This document shows, one piece after another, positions 61,380-64,000 of a stretch of DNA of 64,000 bases. The translations under genes and the position numbers were made by a program. Under the pieces are notes generated by a model. That model was not told the origin of the DNA. It saw only the letters and a program-made list of their open reading frames with translations, and did no database searches. Source of the stretch: Thermovenabulum gondwanense. GTDB lineage: Bacteria > Bacillota > Thermosediminibacteria > Thermosediminibacterales > Thermosediminibacteraceae. The stretch covers positions 79,443 through 143,442 of the forward strand of contig NZ_LOHZ01000027.1 of assembly GCF_001601575.1 (NCBI RefSeq), read 5' to 3'. Position 1 is the first letter of the stretch; each line of letters opens with the position of its first letter.

Positions 61380-63110
61380 ATGGCTTATTTAATCCTTAAA
61401 GGACTTATTAATAGACTTGGGATATTTATAATTATTGCACTACTTCTTTCAAAAAACAGAGCTTTTAAAAATTTAATTTTAAAGCAGCATGTTTCAATTA
61501 AAGATAAATTAGTGCTTTCGGCTATTTTTGGAGCTTTCGGGATACTCGGCACTTATATGGGCATTCCAGTATATGGAGCTATTGCCAATTCCCGGGCGGT
61601 AGGTGTCATAATAGGAGGGCTTTTAGGAGGGCCCTTTGTGGGTATTTTATCGGGATTCCTTGCGGGATTTCACAGGTGGGCCATAGATATCGGAGGGTTT
61701 ACCGCGCTGGCCTGCGGTCTTTCTACTTTTACCGAAGGAACGATAGCCGGTTTTTTGCATAAAAAATTAAATCACGGGAAGGTAAGCTGGAAAATCGCTT
61801 TGTTAATTGGTGTAGCTTTGGAGCTGTTGCAGATGGTTATTATATTGATCGTTGCAAAACCTTTTTCTGCAGCTTTGAATCTGGTAAAGGTAATTTGGTT
61901 CCCCATGACTTCGGTAAACTCCATAGGAATTGCGCTTTTTATATCGATAATTGAAAGCATCTTTGGAGAGCAGGAAAGGGTAGGAGCCTATCAGGCGCAA
62001 ATTGCACTGGAAATCGCTTCGGAGACGCTCCCTTATTTAAGGCAGGGTTTAAATGAATTTTCAGCTTTCAAAGCGGCAAAGATAATTTACGAAAAAGTAA
62101 ATTACGATGCGGTGGCGATTACCGATAATAAACAGATCCTTGCACACATAGGGGCAGGAGAGGATCACCATAAGAGCGGGATTAATGTGCTGACAAAACT
62201 TACTCAAAAAGCTTTAGAAACTGGCGAGTGCCAGATAGCTTCAAATAAGGAAGAAATCGAATGCAAAATTAACGAATGCCCGTTAAGGTCGGCGGTAATC
62301 GTGCCCTTAAAGGAAAAGGATCAGGTTATAGGCTGCCTTAAACTTTATAAAGTAAGGGAAAACAGCATTACCGGTATCGATGTTCGGTTGGCGCAAGGTC
62401 TTGCCCAGCTTTTTTCCACCCAGCTGGAACTTTCAAAGATGGAATATCAGGCAAAACTTCTTGCTAAAGCGGAGTTAAAAGCTTTACAGTTTCAAATTAA
62501 TCCCCATTTCCTCTTTAATGCGCTAAATACCATTGTTTCCATTTGCCGCAGCAACCCAGAAAAAGCCCGGTCGCTTCTCATTTATCTCGGTGAATTCTTG
62601 AGAAAAAACCTTAGCTCCGTCAAGGAAATGGTACCTTTAGAACAGGAACTTGAACACGTGAGGGCCTATCTTGCCATAGAACAAGCAAGGTTTGGCGACA
62701 GGTTAAAAGTGGTTTACGAAATTGAACCGGATACCAATGTAATGGTGCCTCCGCTCATTTTGCAGCCCCTGGTGGAAAATGCTGTAAAACACGGTTTGTT
62801 GCCGAAAAAGGAAGGTGGAGTTGTATTAATAAAAACGAGAAAAGTTACGGGCGGAATAGAGATAACTGTTGCCGATAATGGTCTGGGAATGGACGAAAAT
62901 GAAGTTGAAAATCTCTTTAATAAGAAGGAGTGCGGCGAAAAAATTGGACTTTTCAATGTCAACGCCAGGCTGGAAAATCTTTATGGATCCGAAAGCCGTT
63001 TGAGAATAAATTCGAGGCTGATGAAGGGCACTGAAGTGAAGTTCTTTATTCCTTCGACCGAAAGGACCTGGAGGGAGGCTTATGGAAATTACCGCGCTGC
63101 TGGTAGATGA
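61380..63110 (+). CDS. lytS: LytS-family sensor histidine kinase (BtsS-like)
   Basis: A 576-residue membrane sensor kinase. The N-terminal 200 residues are the 5TM-LYT domain (FGAFGILGTYMGIPVYG, GGLLGGPFVGILSGFLAGFHRW), which binds pyruvate in E. coli BtsS. A GAF domain follows (about 215-350). The His_kinase block holds the phosphorylated His in FQINPHFLFNALNTI, and the ATPase domain has VENAVKHGLLPK and DNGLGMDENEV. GGGGGTAAG precedes ATG 61380. Its 3' end overlaps the response regulator gene by 29 bases. The nearby cstA-like transporter is the likely regulated target. Confidence 0.93.
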   Translation: MAYLILKGLINRLGIFIIIALLLSKNRAFKNLILKQHVSIKDKLVLSAIFGAFGILGTYMGIPVYGAIANSRAVGVIIGGLLGGPFVGILSGFLAGFHRWAIDIGGFTALACGLSTFTEGTIAGFLHKKLNHGKVSWKIALLIGVALELLQMVIILIVAKPFSAALNLVKVIWFPMTSVNSIGIALFISIIESIFGEQERVGAYQAQIALEIASETLPYLRQGLNEFSAFKAAKIIYEKVNYDAVAITDNKQILAHIGAGEDHHKSGINVLTKLTQKALETGECQIASNKEEIECKINECPLRSAVIVPLKEKDQVIGCLKLYKVRENSITGIDVRLAQGLAQLFSTQLELSKMEYQAKLLAKAELKALQFQINPHFLFNALNTIVSICRSNPEKARSLLIYLGEFLRKNLSSVKEMVPLEQELEHVRAYLAIEQARFGDRLKVVYEIEPDTNVMVPPLILQPLVENAVKHGLLPKKEGGVVLIKTRKVTGGIEITVADNGLGMDENEVENLFNKKECGEKIGLFNVNARLENLYGSESRLRINSRLMKGTEVKFFIPSTERTWREAYGNYRAAGR

Positions 63111-63846
63111 TGAGCCGCCAGCCCGGGATGAACTGAGATATCTTCTGGATGCTTACCCCGAAATAAAAATAATCGATGAGGCTTTTTCGGGACAGGAAGC
63201 CATTGAAAAGGTGGATGAAAAAAAGCCCGACGTGGTTTTTCTCGATATTAAATTGTGGGATATGGACGGTTTTGAAGTAGCCCGCAACATTCTACAAAAA
63301 GAAAAATCGCCGTTGATAATATTTGCTACCGCTTACGACGAATTCGCCGTAAAAGCCTTTGAAGTAAATGCGGTGGATTATATTTTAAAACCCTTTTCCG
63401 CCAGCAGAATTGAAAAAACCGTGAACAGACTAATAGAAATTTTTCGAAACAGGAAGGAGAAGGATGAAATTTTAAAAGTGGCAGAATACTTAAGGAGCCT
63501 TGAAAAACCCTGCTGCAAGAAACTATCTTTCTGGAAAAACAACAGGATTCATCTAATATATCCCGAAGAAATCTGTTACTGTGAGGCCGAAGAAAAGGGA
63601 AGTAAAGTTAAAACGATATACGGGGAATTTTATTCCGCTTATACCCTGACGGAACTGGAAGAAAAAATTAACAGTCCGAATTTTTTCAGGGCTCATAAAA
63701 GCTACCTTGTTAACCTGGAAAAGGTCAAGGAAATAATACCCTGGTTTGGCGGAACTTACCTTTTATCGATTCAGGGTTACGAAAAGGATGAGGTTCCGGT
63801 AAGCCGCCGCCAGGCAAAAGAACTAAAAAGAATTTTTGATATATAA
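63082..63846 (+). CDS. lytT: LytTR-family response regulator (BtsR/LytR-like)
   Basis: A 254-residue response regulator. The receiver domain (residues 1-120) has LLVDDEPPARDEL, the phosphorylated Asp in DVVFLDIKLWDMDG and the switch Lys in VDYILKPFSASRIE. The C-terminal LytTR domain (about 150-254) binds DNA, with FYSAYTLTELEEKI, FFRAHKSYLVNLEKV and PVSRRQAKELKRIF. GGAGGGAGGC precedes ATG 63082 inside the kinase gene, so the two are translationally coupled. It probably activates the transporter gene of this cluster. Confidence 0.95.
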   Translation: MEITALLVDDEPPARDELRYLLDAYPEIKIIDEAFSGQEAIEKVDEKKPDVVFLDIKLWDMDGFEVARNILQKEKSPLIIFATAYDEFAVKAFEVNAVDYILKPFSASRIEKTVNRLIEIFRNRKEKDEILKVAEYLRSLEKPCCKKLSFWKNNRIHLIYPEEICYCEAEEKGSKVKTIYGEFYSAYTLTELEEKINSPNFFRAHKSYLVNLEKVKEIIPWFGGTYLLSIQGYEKDEVPVSRRQAKELKRIFDI

Positions 63847-63887
63847 AATCAGCTTTCAACTTTAAAGAGGTTATGTCAAGATTCTAT

Positions 63888-63935
63888 GAAAATGTCACCC
63901 CAAGAGGGGTAGTTTTATTCAGAGAAAATGTCACC
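63888..63935. repeat. Direct repeats resembling the end of an insertion sequence
   Basis: GAAAATGTCACC occurs at 63888-63899 and again at 63924-63935, with related TGTCAAG motifs at 63874 and near 63978. Tandem TGTCA-containing repeats of this kind mark ends of IS21-like and related elements. A hairpin ACCCC/GGGGT lies between the copies. The element, if real, would extend past the right edge of the window. Confidence 0.45.
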
Positions 63936-64000
63936 TTTTCTTATGGCCCTAACCAAGTATATTTACCCATCTTGATGTGTCAAGGGTAAAATGAACGCTT

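Overview
The window looks like a chromosomal segment of a moderately AT-rich, low-GC Gram-positive anaerobe (Firmicutes/Clostridia), most likely a thermophilic, spore-forming, amino-acid-fermenting lineage near Thermosediminibacterales/Thermoanaerobacterales. The reasons are strong AGGAGG-type ribosome binding sites with many TTG and GTG starts, a complete D-proline reductase (Stickland) cluster with an in-frame UGA selenocysteine codon, CsaB-type cell-wall pyruvylation, FtsEX-CtpA-MinJ-like synteny and LytS/LytTR-type regulation. The genus is an inference. No rRNA or tRNA gene and no CRISPR array was seen.

Layout. 1-4708: the 3' end of an FAD-dependent oxidoreductase, a nitrilase-family amidohydrolase, a TM1266-type ACT regulator, a SplB-like radical SAM gene and rtcB. 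4798-9515: a locus resembling flavin-based extracellular electron transfer (FLEET), with ndh2, and on the other strand a polyprenyl synthase, a two-FMN-domain poly-Gln lipoprotein and a UbiA prenyltransferase. 9897-14510: a complete branched-chain amino acid ABC transporter (livKHMGF). 14636-17401: unknown protein, a 17-bp inverted repeat enclosing a tiny ORF, an HD-GYP protein and DUF5317. 17482-26215: secA, prfB (programmed frameshift), a secreted protein, DUF5693, csaB, a WecG/TagA glycosyltransferase and YitT. 26466-32117: an unusual three-gene glycan cluster ending in a 1163-residue glycosyltransferase/GH130 fusion. 32258-37566: ftsE, ftsX, M23 hydrolase, ctpA and a MinJ-like PDZ protein. 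37804-38001: a lone small gene.

38119-47336 is the proline reductase region: prdR (sigma-54 activator), a -24/-12 promoter, prdC, prdA, a small gene, prdB (Sec), prdD, prdE, prdF (proline racemase) and a TauE-like permease. L-proline would be racemised by PrdF and reduced to 5-aminovalerate by PrdA/PrdB with electrons through PrdC. PrdD and PrdE look like a PrdA copy split at the self-cleavage site. 47550-52420: uvrB-uvrA behind a probable SOS box. 52469-53132: a VapBC-type toxin-antitoxin pair. 53281-58836: regulator, AbgT transporter and two M20 amidohydrolases, an abg-like uptake and hydrolysis system for acyl or aryl amino acids. 59099-63846: CstA-family transporter, a small unknown protein and a LytS/LytTR two-component system, resembling pyruvate-responsive BtsSR-BtsT. 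The last 130 bases carry repeated motifs like the end of an insertion sequence.

Most noteworthy: the GT-unknown-GH130 fusion cluster, the inverted repeat with an embedded 29-residue ORF, the PrdD/PrdE split, the SplB homologue with Ala at the catalytic Cys position, the partial FLEET locus, and two genes whose good Shine-Dalgarno sequences point at non-AUG AUN starts.
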